DNA of 64,000 bases from Streptomyces sp. IMTB 2501 (GCF_001953885.1 NZ_MQUS01000022.1:82777-146776); one strand, 5' to 3'. Numbered from the stretch's first letter, positions 52,237 to 61,922 are shown. The notes: a model not told the origin generated them from the sequence alone. Program-made: numbers and translations.

Positions 52237-53766
52237 GTGAACGAAGTGTTGCCGGACGCGGTCGTCCGGGTCGGGGCCCGTACGACCGCAGGACGGGCGG
52301 CCTGTCTTGGGTGTGGATGCTGGTCGGGGCGAATACACGGCTCCTACCTGCGGTTCCCTCGTGATCTGCCGACAGCGGGCAAGTTCGTCGTTGTGTCGTT
52401 GCGGGTGCGGTGCTTCGTCTGCGAGGAAGAATCCTGCGAGCGCAAGGCCTTAGCCGAGCAAGTACCCGGTCTTACCCGCAGGTTCGGGCGACGGACCGAG
52501 CGGCTGCGGTCGACGCTGGTGTCGGTCGGTCTCGCGCTCGCGGGCCGGGCCGGCGCCCGGATGACGGCCGCCGTCAAGGTTCCGGTCGGCCGGAACACCC
52601 TGCTGAGGCTGACTGCCTCGCTTCCGGATCCCGTCGTCACCACGCCCCGGGTGGTCGGTGCGGACGAGTACGCCCAGCGCAAGGGCCGTGTCTACGGAAC
52701 CGTGCTCGTCGACGTCGAGACACGTCGCCCGGTCGACCTTCTTCCCGACGGGAGGCGGACACGCTCGCGGCCTGGTTCGCCGAGCGGCCCGGCATCGAGA
52801 TCGTCTGCCGTGACCGGGCTCCCTCCTTCGCCGAGGGCGCCACCCGCGGAGCCCCGCAGGCTCTCCAGGTCGCTGATCGGTGGCATCTCTGGCACAACCT
52901 GGGCGAAGCCGCCGAGAAGTGCGTCTACCGGCACCGCGGCTGCTTACGCCCACGCCGGAGCAGCCGGAGGAACCCCACGAGGAGCCGGAGCCGACTGCGT
53001 CATCGCGCTGGCCGACAGGGCACCGGTTCGCCGAGCGCACCCGCGCCAAGCACGCCACCATCCACGCTCTCCTCGCCGCCGGTCACAGCAAGCGGTCCGT
53101 CGCCCGGCAACTCGGGATGACCCTCAACACGATCCTGCGCTTCTCCCGCGCCACCACCCCGGAGGAGATGTTCACCGGCAGCGGCAAAACCCTGCGACCA
53201 ACCTCGATGCCTACAAGCCCTACCTCGATCAGCGCTGGCAGGAAGGCTGCACCAACGCCTGGAAACCATGGGGGGAGATCAAGGCAGGGCTATCCCCGCG
53301 GCTACGCCGGCGTCCGCGACTACGTCAGCGGGAACCTTCGCGGCAAGCCCCAGCCGGTCGACCCCGCCCGCCGTCGGCCCGCGCCGTCACGCGCTGGCTC
53401 CTCACCCACCCCGATGCCCTGCCCGAAGCCGACCGGCTCCAGCTCAAAGCCGTCCTGGCCAACTGCCCTGAACTGGCGGCACTCTCCGAGCACGTGCGTT
53501 CCTTCGGTCACATGGTCGCCCACCTCCGGGGCGACCAGCTGCCGACCTGGATCGAAGCCGCCACCTCCACTACCAACCTGCCCAGCCTCCGGCACTTCGC
53601 CCAGCACCTCGAACGCGACCTCGACGCCGTCACCGCCGGCCTTACACTGCCCTGGAACTCCGGCGTCGTCGAAGGCCACGTCAACCGGATCAAGATGCTC
53701 AAGCGCCAGATGTTCGGCCGCGCCGGCTTTGCTCTCCTGCGGAAACGGGTCCTCCTCGCTCCGTGA
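52237..53766 (+). pseudogene. ISL3-family transposase, frameshifted
   Basis: From GTG 52237 the frame reads VNEVLPDAVVRVGARTTAGR, a Cys-rich zinc-binding region (CLGCGCWSGRIHGSY, VRCFVCEEESCERKA), LRLTASLPDPVVTTPRVVGA, DEYAQRKGRVYGTVLVDVET and RRPVDLLP. A shift near 52750 gives ADTLAAWFAERPGIEIVCRD and QVADRWHLWHNLGEA; two more shifts follow. The end reads PSLRHFAQHLERDLDAVTAG, NSGVVEGHVNRIKMLKRQMF and GRAGFALLRKRVLLAP. Three or more frameshifts make it inactive as read, though all catalytic regions survive. Confidence 0.88.
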
Positions 53767-53779
53767 CGGCAGCGCACGA

Positions 53780-54364
53780 TCAGACAGTGGCTTTGGCCGT
53801 AACCCGAGTGAGCAGCTTGTCGCGCAGAGAGGGCCACTCGTCCGCGAGCACGCTGTAGTACAGCGAATCACGGCGCGTGCCGTCCTGGCGCACCATGTGG
53901 CTGCGCAGCCTCCCTTCATAGACGAGACCCAGCCGTGTCAGGGCCTGCTGGGACCGCACGTTGAGGTTGTCGGTGCGCAAGGCAATTCGGGCAAGGCCCA
54001 GATCGTCAAAGGCGTACCCGAAAAGCAGCAGCTTCGACTCGGCGTTATAAGGGCCGCCCCAGCAAGAACGATCGAACCAGGTCGCACCAATCTCCGCTCG
54101 GCCCTCAGCCAGGTCGAGCTCATACAGACTGGTCGAACCGATCACCGCCTCGTCCGTCAGACGCTGGACCGCGAAGCACCGCCGGGCTCGGTCCGTCAGC
54201 ATCTGGCTGATCATCGCCTGCATCTCTTCGAGAGAGCCGGGCCGAGGCCGGGGCATCCACTGCCAGACCTCGGGATCCGACGCAGAGGGAAAGAGCGCTT
54301 CGGCGTGGTCGACGGACAGTGGGATGAGACGGACGGCGCGGCCGAGGAGGGAGTCATTGCTCAC
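53780..54364 (-). CDS. GNAT acetyltransferase (RimJ/RimL type), transposon passenger
   Basis: A 194-residue N-acetyltransferase from GTG 54364 (VSNDSLLGRAVRLIPLSVDH); longer starts at 54415 and 54433 would leave no room for a promoter inside the element. The fold shows CFAVQRLTDEAVIGSTSLYE, GATWFDRSCWGGPYNAESKL (acetyl-CoA-loop region), LARIALRTDNLNVRSQQALT and RLGLVYEGRLRSHMV. Relatives acetylate protein N-termini or amine compounds, including some antibiotics. It lies wholly within the ISL3 terminal repeats, 13 bases from the transposase stop and convergent with it. Confidence 0.85.
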   Translation of the reverse strand: MSNDSLLGRAVRLIPLSVDHAEALFPSASDPEVWQWMPRPRPGSLEEMQAMISQMLTDRARRCFAVQRLTDEAVIGSTSLYELDLAEGRAEIGATWFDRSCWGGPYNAESKLLLFGYAFDDLGLARIALRTDNLNVRSQQALTRLGLVYEGRLRSHMVRQDGTRRDSLYYSVLADEWPSLRDKLLTRVTAKATV

Positions 54365-54572
54365 CACTGCACCGTAGCTTCGAGCCCACTGCCTCACGAC
54401 CGAGATGGAGATCATATTGCCGCCGTCACGCACAGCGACCGCGCCACACGAAGTGGACCAGAGCCCTCAGAAACCGACTACTGTTCGATGAACACCCCAA
54501 ACGCCGCCTGAAACACACAAGATCGAGCGGGCAGGGGCGAACCAGCGTCCGATGAGCGGATAGGGGCCGATG

Positions 54573-55379
54573 TCAGCTGGAGCTCTCCCAGGTGACAGCG
54601 AAGTCCCCGCCGGAGATGGCGCCTGGCTTCGCCATCACATCACCGCTGCCGTGGTTCTGCATGGTGAGTGGGGTCGGCGACAGGCTCCCGAAGGTGGTGC
54701 CGTTGGCCTGGGAGTCGGAGAAGTCCACCGAGCCGAAGTCGGGCAGGCTGGCTATGCTGCCGTTCGCGGTGGTGGCTTCCGCGATGACCTCGGCGGAGCT
54801 GTCCTGGTAGCCGGCGGACCCGGCGTGAGTGGTGGTCCTCGTCCAGCCCTGGGTGCTGTCCGAGAGCGTCATGGTGAAGGTGCCGTCGCCGTTGTCCTTG
54901 ACGGAGGCGGTGAGGTGGTCGCCGGGGGCGACGGTGACCGAGTACGGGCTCTCGGCGGCAGGAATTACCTCCCACCAGGCGCCGTAGTGTGCCTTTCCAC
55001 CGATGCAGTCGGCTTCGGTTCCGGTTTGTTCCAGTGCTTTGTTCTGGTATCCGTCCAGGCCGACCCAGTAGGACGAGTAGGAGTCGTGGGAGTCGCACTT
55101 GACCGCGGGCTGAATCCATGAAGAGGCCACGGACTTGTAGGTGCCGGAGGAGCCGGTGGCTACATAACCGGACCAGTTACCCGAGGTGGCGTTGGTCTTC
55201 GTGGGGTCGCTGAGCCCTTGCAGGTCGTGGCTCTGCCGGCTCGCGGCGGTGCCGTTTATCCGGGCCTCCAGCACTCTGTGGGTGGTGGGGGCGGCGGCCA
55301 GGGCGGCGGGGGTTGTGAGGGCCGTGACGGCTATGGTCGCGGCGACAGTGAGCAGGCAGGCGGAAGCTCTCTGGGGCAT
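54573..55379 (-). CDS. secreted G1-family (eqolisin-type) peptidase
   Basis: A 268-residue exported protein from ATG 55379 with GGGAG upstream. The signal peptide MPQRASACLLTVAATIAVTA ends near residue 30. The mature domain has the G1 glutamic-peptidase core: SGNWSGYVATGSSGTYKSVA, SSWIQPAVKCDSHDSYSSYW, VGLDGYQNKALEQTGTEADC, HYGAWWEVIPA and SSAEVIAEATTANGS. The catalytic Gln (LEQTGTE or WIQP region) and Glu (SSAEVIAE) are present, as in scytalidoglutamic peptidase. Two Cys can form the conserved disulfide. It likely degrades protein in acidic surroundings. Confidence 0.9.
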   Translation of the reverse strand: MPQRASACLLTVAATIAVTALTTPAALAAAPTTHRVLEARINGTAASRQSHDLQGLSDPTKTNATSGNWSGYVATGSSGTYKSVASSWIQPAVKCDSHDSYSSYWVGLDGYQNKALEQTGTEADCIGGKAHYGAWWEVIPAAESPYSVTVAPGDHLTASVKDNGDGTFTMTLSDSTQGWTRTTTHAGSAGYQDSSAEVIAEATTANGSIASLPDFGSVDFSDSQANGTTFGSLSPTPLTMQNHGSGDVMAKPGAISGGDFAVTWESSS

Positions 55380-55639
55380 GGTAGGGGGACTCCCTTGATC
55401 GTGGGGTTGCCGGTCCGACGGCACAGGGCCGCCCGGCACCGGGTGACGCCGCCACGAGCGGGCCCGCTCTCCTCAGACGGTGCACGCAAGCGTGCTCAAC
55501 GGGTCATGGCCACGGCAAGACGTTGAGCTGCGTTTAGCCTTATTTGACAAATCCGTTGTCGATCACTGGATGAGCGAAGCGTTGAGCTGGGGATCTAGGG
55601 CCCGTGATCCGGTTCGTGTCAACCTGCAGTGTTCTGCCT

Positions 55640-55800
55640 CGTTGAGCCACGCAGGATCTCTCTCCTGAACAGGCAGTGGAATTGGGGGAGTTGGCAACGT
55701 GCCGTCATGCGCCGTCCGATGTGGCGCTTCGGGCCCGCATCGTGTTGCGGGCCGGGGGACGCCGTCGCAAGGACGTCGCCGAACTGGGCGGTACTTGGAG
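55640..55800 (+). pseudogene. IS630-family transposase, N-terminal scrap
   Basis: One frame reads LSPEQAVELGELATCRHAPS, then DVALRARIVLRAGGRRRKDV and AELGGTW. This is the helix-turn-helix start of IS630-type transposases (LRARIVLACAEG-type block). It stops after about 50 residues, close to the IS5 insertion at 55880. No catalytic part is present. Confidence 0.55.
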
Positions 55801-55879
55801 GAGGGCGTCGCGGGCCTGGTCGACTGCGAGGCCGTACAGCAGCCACTGCGCCGTGGCCGTGTGTGAGTTCTCATTCTTA

Positions 55880-56739
55880 GAAGTGATCTCATTTGGCGAG
55901 CCTGCGGTAGCAGATGAGGGTGCCGGCGATGCTGGTGAAGGCGAGGAAGTGCTCGGCTTTGCGCTTGTAGCGGCGGTGCAGTCGGCGGCATCCGGCAAGC
56001 CGGGACATCGTGCGTTCGACGGTCCAACGGTGCCGGCCCAGGCGTGTCGATGACTGGATGCCCTTACGTGCGATGCGATGTCGGATGCCCCGACTGCGTA
56101 ACCATCGCCGCAGGTAGTCGCAGTCGTATCCCTTGTCCGCGTGGAGCTTTCCCGGCCTGCGTCGTCGGCGACCGCGTCGGGAGCGGATCGGCGGTATGCC
56201 CCTCACCAACGGGATCAGGGCCTGGCTGTCGTGCAGGTTCGCTCCCGAGATCCCGACGGACAGGGGCAGACCGGTCCGCTCGGTGACCAAGTGGATCTTC
56301 GAGCCGTACTTGCCCCTGTCGCCCATTAGGATTCGGGCCTGTCATGTCCCCCTTTTCAGAGCCCGCATGTTCACCGAGTCGATCGCGCAGCGGGACCGGT
56401 CCAGCTCACCGCGGGCGCCGAGTTCGTCCAGGACCAGGCGGTGCAGCTTGGCCCAGACCCTGGCCTTGGTCCACTCGGCGAATCGCCGGTGAGCCGTCGC
56501 TCCCGACGGCCCGAACGATGCAGACGGCAGCTGCTGCCACGTGCAGCCCGACGTGGCCACGAACACGATCGCAGCGAGCACTTCGCGGTCACCGTGCCCG
56601 ACGCCGGCCGCCTCCCTGAGGCCGGGTAGGCGCGTCCGGTGCCACCCGGTGAAACAGCTCCCACAACTCGTCCGGCACCAGCCGCTCAACGATTCCCACC
56701 CGCCAGCAGGCTACCCAATACGCCAAATGAGATGACCTC
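55880..56739. mobile_element. IS5-family insertion sequence (~860 bp) in the 3' end of an ABC transporter gene
   Basis: The ends are inverted repeats: GAAGTGATCTCATTTGGCG on the left and, reverse-complemented, GAGGTCATCTCATTTGGCG on the right. TTA flanks both ends (55877-55879 and 56740-56742), a typical short IS5-group target duplication. The transposase gene lies on the minus strand within it. The right repeat supplies the last nine codons and the stop of the adjacent ABC transporter gene. Confidence 0.85.
55889..56699 (-). pseudogene. IS5-family transposase of the 860-bp element, broken
   Basis: GTG 56699 gives VGIVERLVPDELWELFHRVA and PDAPTRPQGGGRRR. A shift near 56610 leads to HGDREVLAAIVFVATSGCTW, QQLPSASFGPSGATAHRRFA and CAIDSVNMRALKRGT with a stop at 56342. 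The same frame reopens at 56326 with MGDRGKYGSKIHLVTERTGL, GISGANLHDSQALIPLV, KLHADKGYDCDYLRRWLRSR and TVERTMSRLAGCRRLHRRYK, ending AGTLICYRRLAK. All three DDE residues (AIDSV, HADKGYD, TVERT) survive, but two compensating shifts around the stop block a single product. Confidence 0.82.
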
Positions 56740-58588
56740 TTAGCGCTGGCGGTTCGTACTGGCGCAGGAGTTGGATCGTGAGCACATAGCAGCCCGTTGC
56801 TATACCGAAGAGTATGCCGGTGTCAGTCAGCCAATGGCTGAGCGTGTGATGCCATAGGGGATCGGTAGCCGAAGGGGCCGACTTGTCCATCGGTCCGAGG
56901 AGTTGTCCGAGATCAAGTGTCACACCTTCCGATGCGATAGCCCAGCGCGACGGCGCCAGCCAAGCCACTTGTTCGACGCCAGGGTTGTTGAAGAGGCGGA
57001 AGGTGATGCCTGAGAACAGGTACTGGAAGACAGAGAACAAAACCAACAACGGCATGGTGCTTTCGGTGGTCCTCGCCAGTGACGAGATGACTAGACCGCA
57101 CATCATCGAGGTGAATCCGAGCGCTGTGATAGCGAAGGTCATCTCGAGGACGGGGGTGTCCTTCACCACTACCCCATCGTTCGGCAATGGGCGTGGTAAG
57201 AGACCAAGCAGGCAGAGAATGATTCCTTGGAGGCTGGTGACCAGCCCCAAAACAGTGATCTTCGATATGAGGTAGGCGGATCTGGAGAGACCTGCGGCCC
57301 GTTCCCGCTCATAGATCAGCCGTTCCTTGACCAGTTCACGGACGGAGTTCGCAGCCCCCATGAAGCAGGTGCTGACGGCGAGGGACCCAAGGATCGTGCC
57401 GGCGTCGAGGTTCGGCATGCCGCCAGGTGCCCTGCGAAGGCCGAAGTCTGCAGGTATGACGGTGCAGGCCAAGCCCAGGACAGTGGGGAGGAATGCCAGC
57501 AGGCCGACGAACCTTCGGTCAGAGGCCATCACAGCCAGTTGGCGACGGATCAGCCCGGACAGCTGGGCCGTCCAACGAGGCGGTTTCGGTATGAGGACGG
57601 CCTCAGGGAGCATGGGCGCCGCCTGCTTCGAGGCGTCCGCAGAAGCCACCTGCTGCTGGTGCCTACGCCACCTGTGGGACCAGTCGCGGTCGCGGTGCTT
57701 CTCGAAGGCAGAGAAGACGTCGGCCCATCTAGTATGCCCGAAGTATTCGAGTGCCTTGGCCGGCGGGCCAAAGTAGGTCAGGGACCCCCCAGGTCCCAAG
57801 ACCAATACCTGGTCGCACAGCTCTAATTCCCCGACTGAGTGTGTGACCACCAGCACGGTCCGGCCGTCGTCTGCGAGCCCCCTCAGCAACTGCATGACAT
57901 CGCGGTCCATGCCCGGATCCAGGCCGGAGGTCGGTTCGTCCAGGAACATGAGCGAGGGCTTGGTCAAGAGTTCCAGAGCGACCGAGACGCGCTTGCGCTG
58001 ACCTCCGGAGAGCGCGGAGATACGTTGGTCGCTGTGAAGACCGAGTCCCAGCTCAGCCAGTACCTCTTCAACTCGACGGTCGCGCTCCGTCGGCCCTGTG
58101 TCACGGGGGAAACGCAGTCTGGCGGCATGACGGAGCGCGGACCGCACCGTGAGCTGCGGGTGGAGAATGTCATGTTGAGGAACGATGCCGATATGCAGAC
58201 GCAGTTCGGCGAATCGCTCACGGAGATTCCAGGTTTCGAAGAGTACTTCGCCTTGGACGTCCCGCTGGAGGCCCGTCAGGGCGCGCAGTAGGGTTGATTT
58301 TCCAGAGCCAGACGGACCGACCACCGCGACCAGGGCTTTCGAAGGCACCGTGAAGCTCACCTTGTTCAGCAGGGTTCGGTTGCCCTTGCCGTGCTTGACT
58401 CGGACGGTCAGCTGACGGACGGTCAACGACGGCTGCTCCAGGCTCCGGCCCCACTTGGTGCCGTCGGCCGCTGTGGCATCGGTGGCCCCGGGTAGCGGGA
58501 CGGCGATGGCCGAGCCGTTCCCTCCGGCCTCGACGAGGAAGTCGGGAGCCTGGCTTGAGCGGCGATGACGACCGTTCCTCGAGAACAT
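56711..58588 (-). CDS. ABCG-type ABC transporter (ATPase fused to membrane domain)
   Basis: A 625-residue half-transporter from ATG 58588 (MFSRNGRHRR, GAAAGG upstream). After an ~50-residue N-terminal extension the ATPase has VVGPSGSGKSTLLRALTG (Walker A), ISALSGGQRKRVSVALELL (signature), SLMFLDEPTSGLDPG (Walker B) and VLVVTHSVGELELCDQ (H-loop). The membrane domain (about 380-615) has six helices, e.g. LLAFLPTVLGLACTVIPAD and FAITALGFTSMMCGLVISSL. The final residues after PPAL are encoded by the IS5 end, so the native C-terminus is lost. Substrate unknown. It lies 87 bases downstream of the DUF6114 gene. Confidence 0.88.
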   Translation of the reverse strand: MFSRNGRHRRSSQAPDFLVEAGGNGSAIAVPLPGATDATAADGTKWGRSLEQPSLTVRQLTVRVKHGKGNRTLLNKVSFTVPSKALVAVVGPSGSGKSTLLRALTGLQRDVQGEVLFETWNLRERFAELRLHIGIVPQHDILHPQLTVRSALRHAARLRFPRDTGPTERDRRVEEVLAELGLGLHSDQRISALSGGQRKRVSVALELLTKPSLMFLDEPTSGLDPGMDRDVMQLLRGLADDGRTVLVVTHSVGELELCDQVLVLGPGGSLTYFGPPAKALEYFGHTRWADVFSAFEKHRDRDWSHRWRRHQQQVASADASKQAAPMLPEAVLIPKPPRWTAQLSGLIRRQLAVMASDRRFVGLLAFLPTVLGLACTVIPADFGLRRAPGGMPNLDAGTILGSLAVSTCFMGAANSVRELVKERLIYERERAAGLSRSAYLISKITVLGLVTSLQGIILCLLGLLPRPLPNDGVVVKDTPVLEMTFAITALGFTSMMCGLVISSLARTTESTMPLLVLFSVFQYLFSGITFRLFNNPGVEQVAWLAPSRWAIASEGVTLDLGQLLGPMDKSAPSATDPLWHHTLSHWLTDTGILFGIATGCYVLTIQLLRQYEPPALRGHLIWRIG

Positions 58589-58674
58589 GCGAGGACCTTT
58601 CGTGACGCGGTTCATGGTGGGGCGGTGACGCCACTGCCTATGACCTCGGGCACAACAGCGGCTTGAGAACAGCA

Positions 58675-60255
58675 TCAGGAAGTCTGGTAGCTGTGCAGAC
58701 CGGGCACCCGCAGGGTGCCGCCGAACTGAGCCGCCTGGGTCACCTTCACCTTGGTGAAGTAGATCACCGGGATGTTCAGCGGTGGTGGGCTGCTCGGGCT
58801 GAATGTCACCGGGATCAGGCCGAACAGGTTGCCGGAGATGCTCTCGGTGTAGAGGGTCGTGGCACCGTTGCGGATCGTGGACGTCGAACCGGCGGCCGCC
58901 TGTACGTGGTAGGTCTTGCCGGACAGGTGGTCCTTCACGATTTGGTGCAGGTTGCCGATGTCGATACCACCGGATACGACGAACTTGAGCGCCTTCTTCG
59001 TCGTCCCGCTGGCCGTCTTCACGTCGACGATGCCCTGGTAGTCCGCACCCTTCAGCAGCAGCGAGCTCGCTTGCAGGTACCAAGGGGCCTGCGCCACGGG
59101 CACCTTGTTGCCGACGCCGCTTGCCGCGCTCGTCGCCGTGGGGCAGTTGGCTACGGACGGGTTAGGCGAGGACGTGGCTGTGTTGGCGGCGCTCTTGACG
59201 GCCCTTCTTGCATCCTGGGCGGACTTGGACACTGTGTCCATCACGGCTTTGGAGGTGTCTTTGACGGTCTTGGTCGTGTCCTTGATCTCGCCTGACACGC
59301 CGGAGGTAGTGGCGGACGGCGTCGTCGTGGACAACGAGCCGGAGCTGGAGCTGCCGCCGCCGAGGATCCTTCTGATCGCATCGCTGATGGTGTCCAGCAG
59401 GCCGCCGCCGTGGCTCGCGGACGTCGACGGGGTGGACGTCGAGCTGCTCCCGGACGACGAAGACGACGACGTGGCCGACGGCTCGGGCGTGGCCGCCTTG
59501 TCCGCGGACCGGGCGGCGCGGTCCGATGGGGACGGCGAGGCCGAGACACCGGCCCGCTTCAGGGCCGCCACACAGTTCTTGTATTCGTCGGCCGTGAGGC
59601 TCTTCGACGACGGAGACGACGAGTTGCTGTCGGCGGAGGCCAGCGAGGGCATGAAGCTCATCCCCATGATGACGGCAGTCGGCATAGCCACCAGGGCTGT
59701 AGTCTTGCCGGCAGACATCTGGAACCTGTTGAACAGAGGCTTTCTGCGGGCCGCATGGCGTGGCCTGGATTTCACACGGGACTCGTCCCTGTCAATGGGT
59801 GCGGCCTCGAGGGCACCGCCCTCGCCCGGTCCGGCCTTGGCCGGCGGCTCCGGCTGCGGTGGCGCGTCCGGCGCCCAGGCCACGGCCATCGCTCCGCCGA
59901 TGAGGGCGAGGAGGAAGCCCATGACGAAGCCGCCGAAGTTGGACACGGGGAGGGACACCAGCGCCAGCAGGATGGCGGCGACGCCCGCGAAGGTCCGTAC
60001 GTGCTTCTGGAACCAGAGGCTGATGCCCAGAACGACGAGCAGCACCCCGATGATCAGGGAGCCGGCCCCGGCCGTAGTCGCCATCGCCAGCGTCAGATGA
60101 CCGAGCTGGAGGTGGAAGTACGGGAAGTACATGATCGGAAGACCGCTGAGCAGGACGTACAGACCGGACCAGAACGGACGGGTGCCCCGCCAGGCGCGGA
60201 ACTGCAGCCTCCGGCGGGTGAACTGGCCGGATGCGGCAGGAGTCTCAGCGCTCAT
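58675..60255 (-). CDS. DUF6114 membrane protein with long Ser/Thr-rich linker
   Basis: A 526-residue protein from ATG 60255 with GGGAG upstream. The N-terminal DUF6114 region (1-130) reads QFRAWRGTRPFWSGLYVLLS, LQLGHLTLAMATTAGAGSLI and PVSNFGGFVMGFLLALIGGA, four membrane helices. A basic segment and another helix (near residue 210) lead to a Ser/Thr/Ala low-complexity linker (about 230-390). A C-terminal beta-rich domain (about 400-526) follows, with YLQASSLLLKGADYQGIVDV and GNLFGLIPVTFSPSSPPPL. In Streptomyces, DUF6114 genes are usually next to a DUF6230 gene; here the partner is absent and an ABC transporter follows. Confidence 0.85.
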   Translation of the reverse strand: MSAETPAASGQFTRRRLQFRAWRGTRPFWSGLYVLLSGLPIMYFPYFHLQLGHLTLAMATTAGAGSLIIGVLLVVLGISLWFQKHVRTFAGVAAILLALVSLPVSNFGGFVMGFLLALIGGAMAVAWAPDAPPQPEPPAKAGPGEGGALEAAPIDRDESRVKSRPRHAARRKPLFNRFQMSAGKTTALVAMPTAVIMGMSFMPSLASADSNSSSPSSKSLTADEYKNCVAALKRAGVSASPSPSDRAARSADKAATPEPSATSSSSSSGSSSTSTPSTSASHGGGLLDTISDAIRRILGGGSSSSGSLSTTTPSATTSGVSGEIKDTTKTVKDTSKAVMDTVSKSAQDARRAVKSAANTATSSPNPSVANCPTATSAASGVGNKVPVAQAPWYLQASSLLLKGADYQGIVDVKTASGTTKKALKFVVSGGIDIGNLHQIVKDHLSGKTYHVQAAAGSTSTIRNGATTLYTESISGNLFGLIPVTFSPSSPPPLNIPVIYFTKVKVTQAAQFGGTLRVPGLHSYQTS

Positions 60256-60439
60256 GGAAAACAGCTCCCTGGTGCGGCGTTGCTGTGGTGATGATGTGTT
60301 CGGCACGTGAAGACGTGGCCGGAGTGTGGACGGGTGGGGGCGCCACCGGCTCTCTCGCTCATCCTCCAGTTCGAGCATGACGGTGTTGCTGATCTGCGCA
60401 CGCCCTCCGGGCAGAGGCACCTCGCTGTCACCCTGAAGT

Positions 60440-60860
60440 GGGAGCGGCTGATCCGGGAATAGGCCCGGAATCCCGCCCGGGTACGGCCTGTTGGTCCGTA
60501 TCCACACCGAGGAGGAAGAGGTCGAAGCGGACCGAGCACGTCTGGCCCCGGAGGGTCAGGTGCCCCTCGATGGTGTGCCGACCGTCCTTTGTGCGGATTC
60601 GAGAGGACTGGAACGATGCCGTGGGGTGAGAGCCGCAGTCGAGGAAGTCAGCGTCACGGATGTGCCTGTCTCGCTCGTCGTTGCGGGTGTCGACTGAGGT
60701 GGTGTGGATCTCTGCCCGCACGCTGGACTGTGCGGGCTCGTTCCCAACGGTGAGGGTTCCGGAGGGTAGTGTGCAGCTGCCTCGCATTGGATCATGAGGT
60801 GACGCACGGTGAAGCCGACCTGGGCGTGGACGAGGTCGATCTACCCACGCCGGTGAACTG
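60440..60860 (-). pseudogene. YceI-family protein, frameshifted relic
   Basis: On the minus strand one frame reads VHAQVGFTVRHLMIQ, and after a shift the other reads SGTLTVGNEPAQSSVRAEIH, TTSVDTRNDERDRHIRDADF, LDCGSHPTASFQSSRIRTKD and IEGHLTLRGQTCSVRFDLFL, then LGVD. These are the consecutive blocks of YceI polyisoprenoid-binding proteins (HxxVGFxVRH; SVDTRNxxRDxHLRSxDF; L-IRG-T). The MRGSC region is out of frame and the C-terminus is replaced by unrelated sequence. Confidence 0.75.
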
Positions 60861-61547
60861 GTCAAAGTCGACGGGGGCGGCGAGCATGATGATCTCCATC
60901 GGTATCTGGGTCGAGGTGCGTTGCAACAGTCGTGGTTATGTACGTCGTTGATGACGGCGAATGTTCAGATCTCCGCGAGGCATCTGTGCGGAAGCGAAGT
61001 CGGTGCCCGGAAGGAGGAGAGGCTCCCCCCCCGCCTGCCCGCTTCATTGCCGACCGGGAGCGGGGCTTTTTCGACAGCTGACGGATGCAATCGGACCAGG
61101 GGGATGGCCGGGATGGCTTTGTCAAGTCGCTGCTGCGGAGGGTGGGCTGAGGCGTGTCAGCGCTGCTGATTGTGTCTGGTTAGGCGGTCGCTGTCGTGAG
61201 GGTGACGCCGGTGATCTGCTTCCAGACGGCGTGGCGTTCGTTCATCTCTTCTCGGTAGTCGGGGCCGCCCCGGCCCGCCTCACCCGAGACCTGGTCCGCC
61301 AGCTCAAGGCCCTCGGCCACGACGTCACCCTCACACCTGTGGTCGGCCAGCCGGGGTCCAGCAATGGGCCCCGGCTACCCGACCGCAGCGACCGCCGTCA
61401 GCGGAGACGGAACGCACCGCCTGGGCCGTCAACCCACACTGAAACACCTCACAAATGAGTGACGCATGAGAAAATCCGTGTGATCTAGCCTTGGTAAATG
61501 AGTGAAGAGTGATACGGGGGTGGTGCGTTGACAGTCCGGGAGGGTGA
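60861..61547. other. decayed stretch without an assignable gene
   Basis: A plus-strand patch near 61275-61330 (RLTRDLVRQLKALGHDVTL) and a minus-strand one near 61190-61260 (EEMNERHAVWKQITGVTL) look like scraps of transposase genes, but I cannot place them in a family. Nothing else is seen. Confidence 0.3.
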
Positions 61548-61874
61548 GTGAGTCAGAGTCGGGAGCTGTCGGCTGAGGCCGCGATGAACGCGACCGAAGC
61601 CCGTACGGAGCTCTTCGCCCTGGTGAAGAGTGCCGACAATGACGGGGTTACGACGCTGATCCACAAGCGGGAGGACCGTGCTCTGCTGGCACCGCTGGAC
61701 CGGTTTCCGGCAGCCCGGAAGGTCGACGCGTTTCCTTCTCATGCGCTCAGTGCGGCACAGAAGGACTTCGGTGACCTGGTCTCGCGGGCGGCTCAGGGCC
61801 AACCGCAGGTGCTCCGGCGGAGCCGCACGCCGGTCACGGTACTGTTGCCCGCCGACGCCGCCTCCGGTTCCTAA
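61548..61874 (+). CDS. Phd/YefM-like antitoxin-type protein, tandem domain
   Basis: A 108-residue protein from GTG 61548. Residues about 12-55 (MNATEARTELFALVKSADND, VTTLIHKREDRALLAPLDRF) and about 65-104 (ALSAAQKDFGDLVSRAAQGQ, PQVLRRSRTPVTVLLPADAA) are two copies of the Phd/YefM fold, in which an N-terminal DNA-binding part is followed by RxPVxVLxP. Usual antitoxins have one copy. No toxin of the Doc or YoeB type follows; instead a large helicase-like gene begins 49 bases on. It may act as an operon autoregulator. Confidence 0.75.
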   Translation: MSQSRELSAEAAMNATEARTELFALVKSADNDGVTTLIHKREDRALLAPLDRFPAARKVDAFPSHALSAAQKDFGDLVSRAAQGQPQVLRRSRTPVTVLLPADAASGS

Positions 61875-61922
61875 TCATCTGATCCGGCCGCGGCCATGGG
61901 CGCGGCATCCGCAGGAGGTGCG

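Larger units (their letters stand above)
52117..54465. mobile_element. ISL3-family transposon with acetyltransferase passenger
   Basis: The element is bounded by a 22-base perfect terminal inverted repeat: GGCTCTGGTCCACTTCG at 52117 on the plus strand and the same on the minus strand from 54465. GGCTCT ends are typical of ISL3-family elements. The flanks CGCAGAAA (52109-52116) and CTCAGAAA (54466-54473) match at seven of eight positions, which fits the 8-base target duplication of this family. Inside are an ISL3 transposase gene (frameshifted) and, in the opposite direction, an intact GNAT acetyltransferase gene. Confidence 0.85.
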
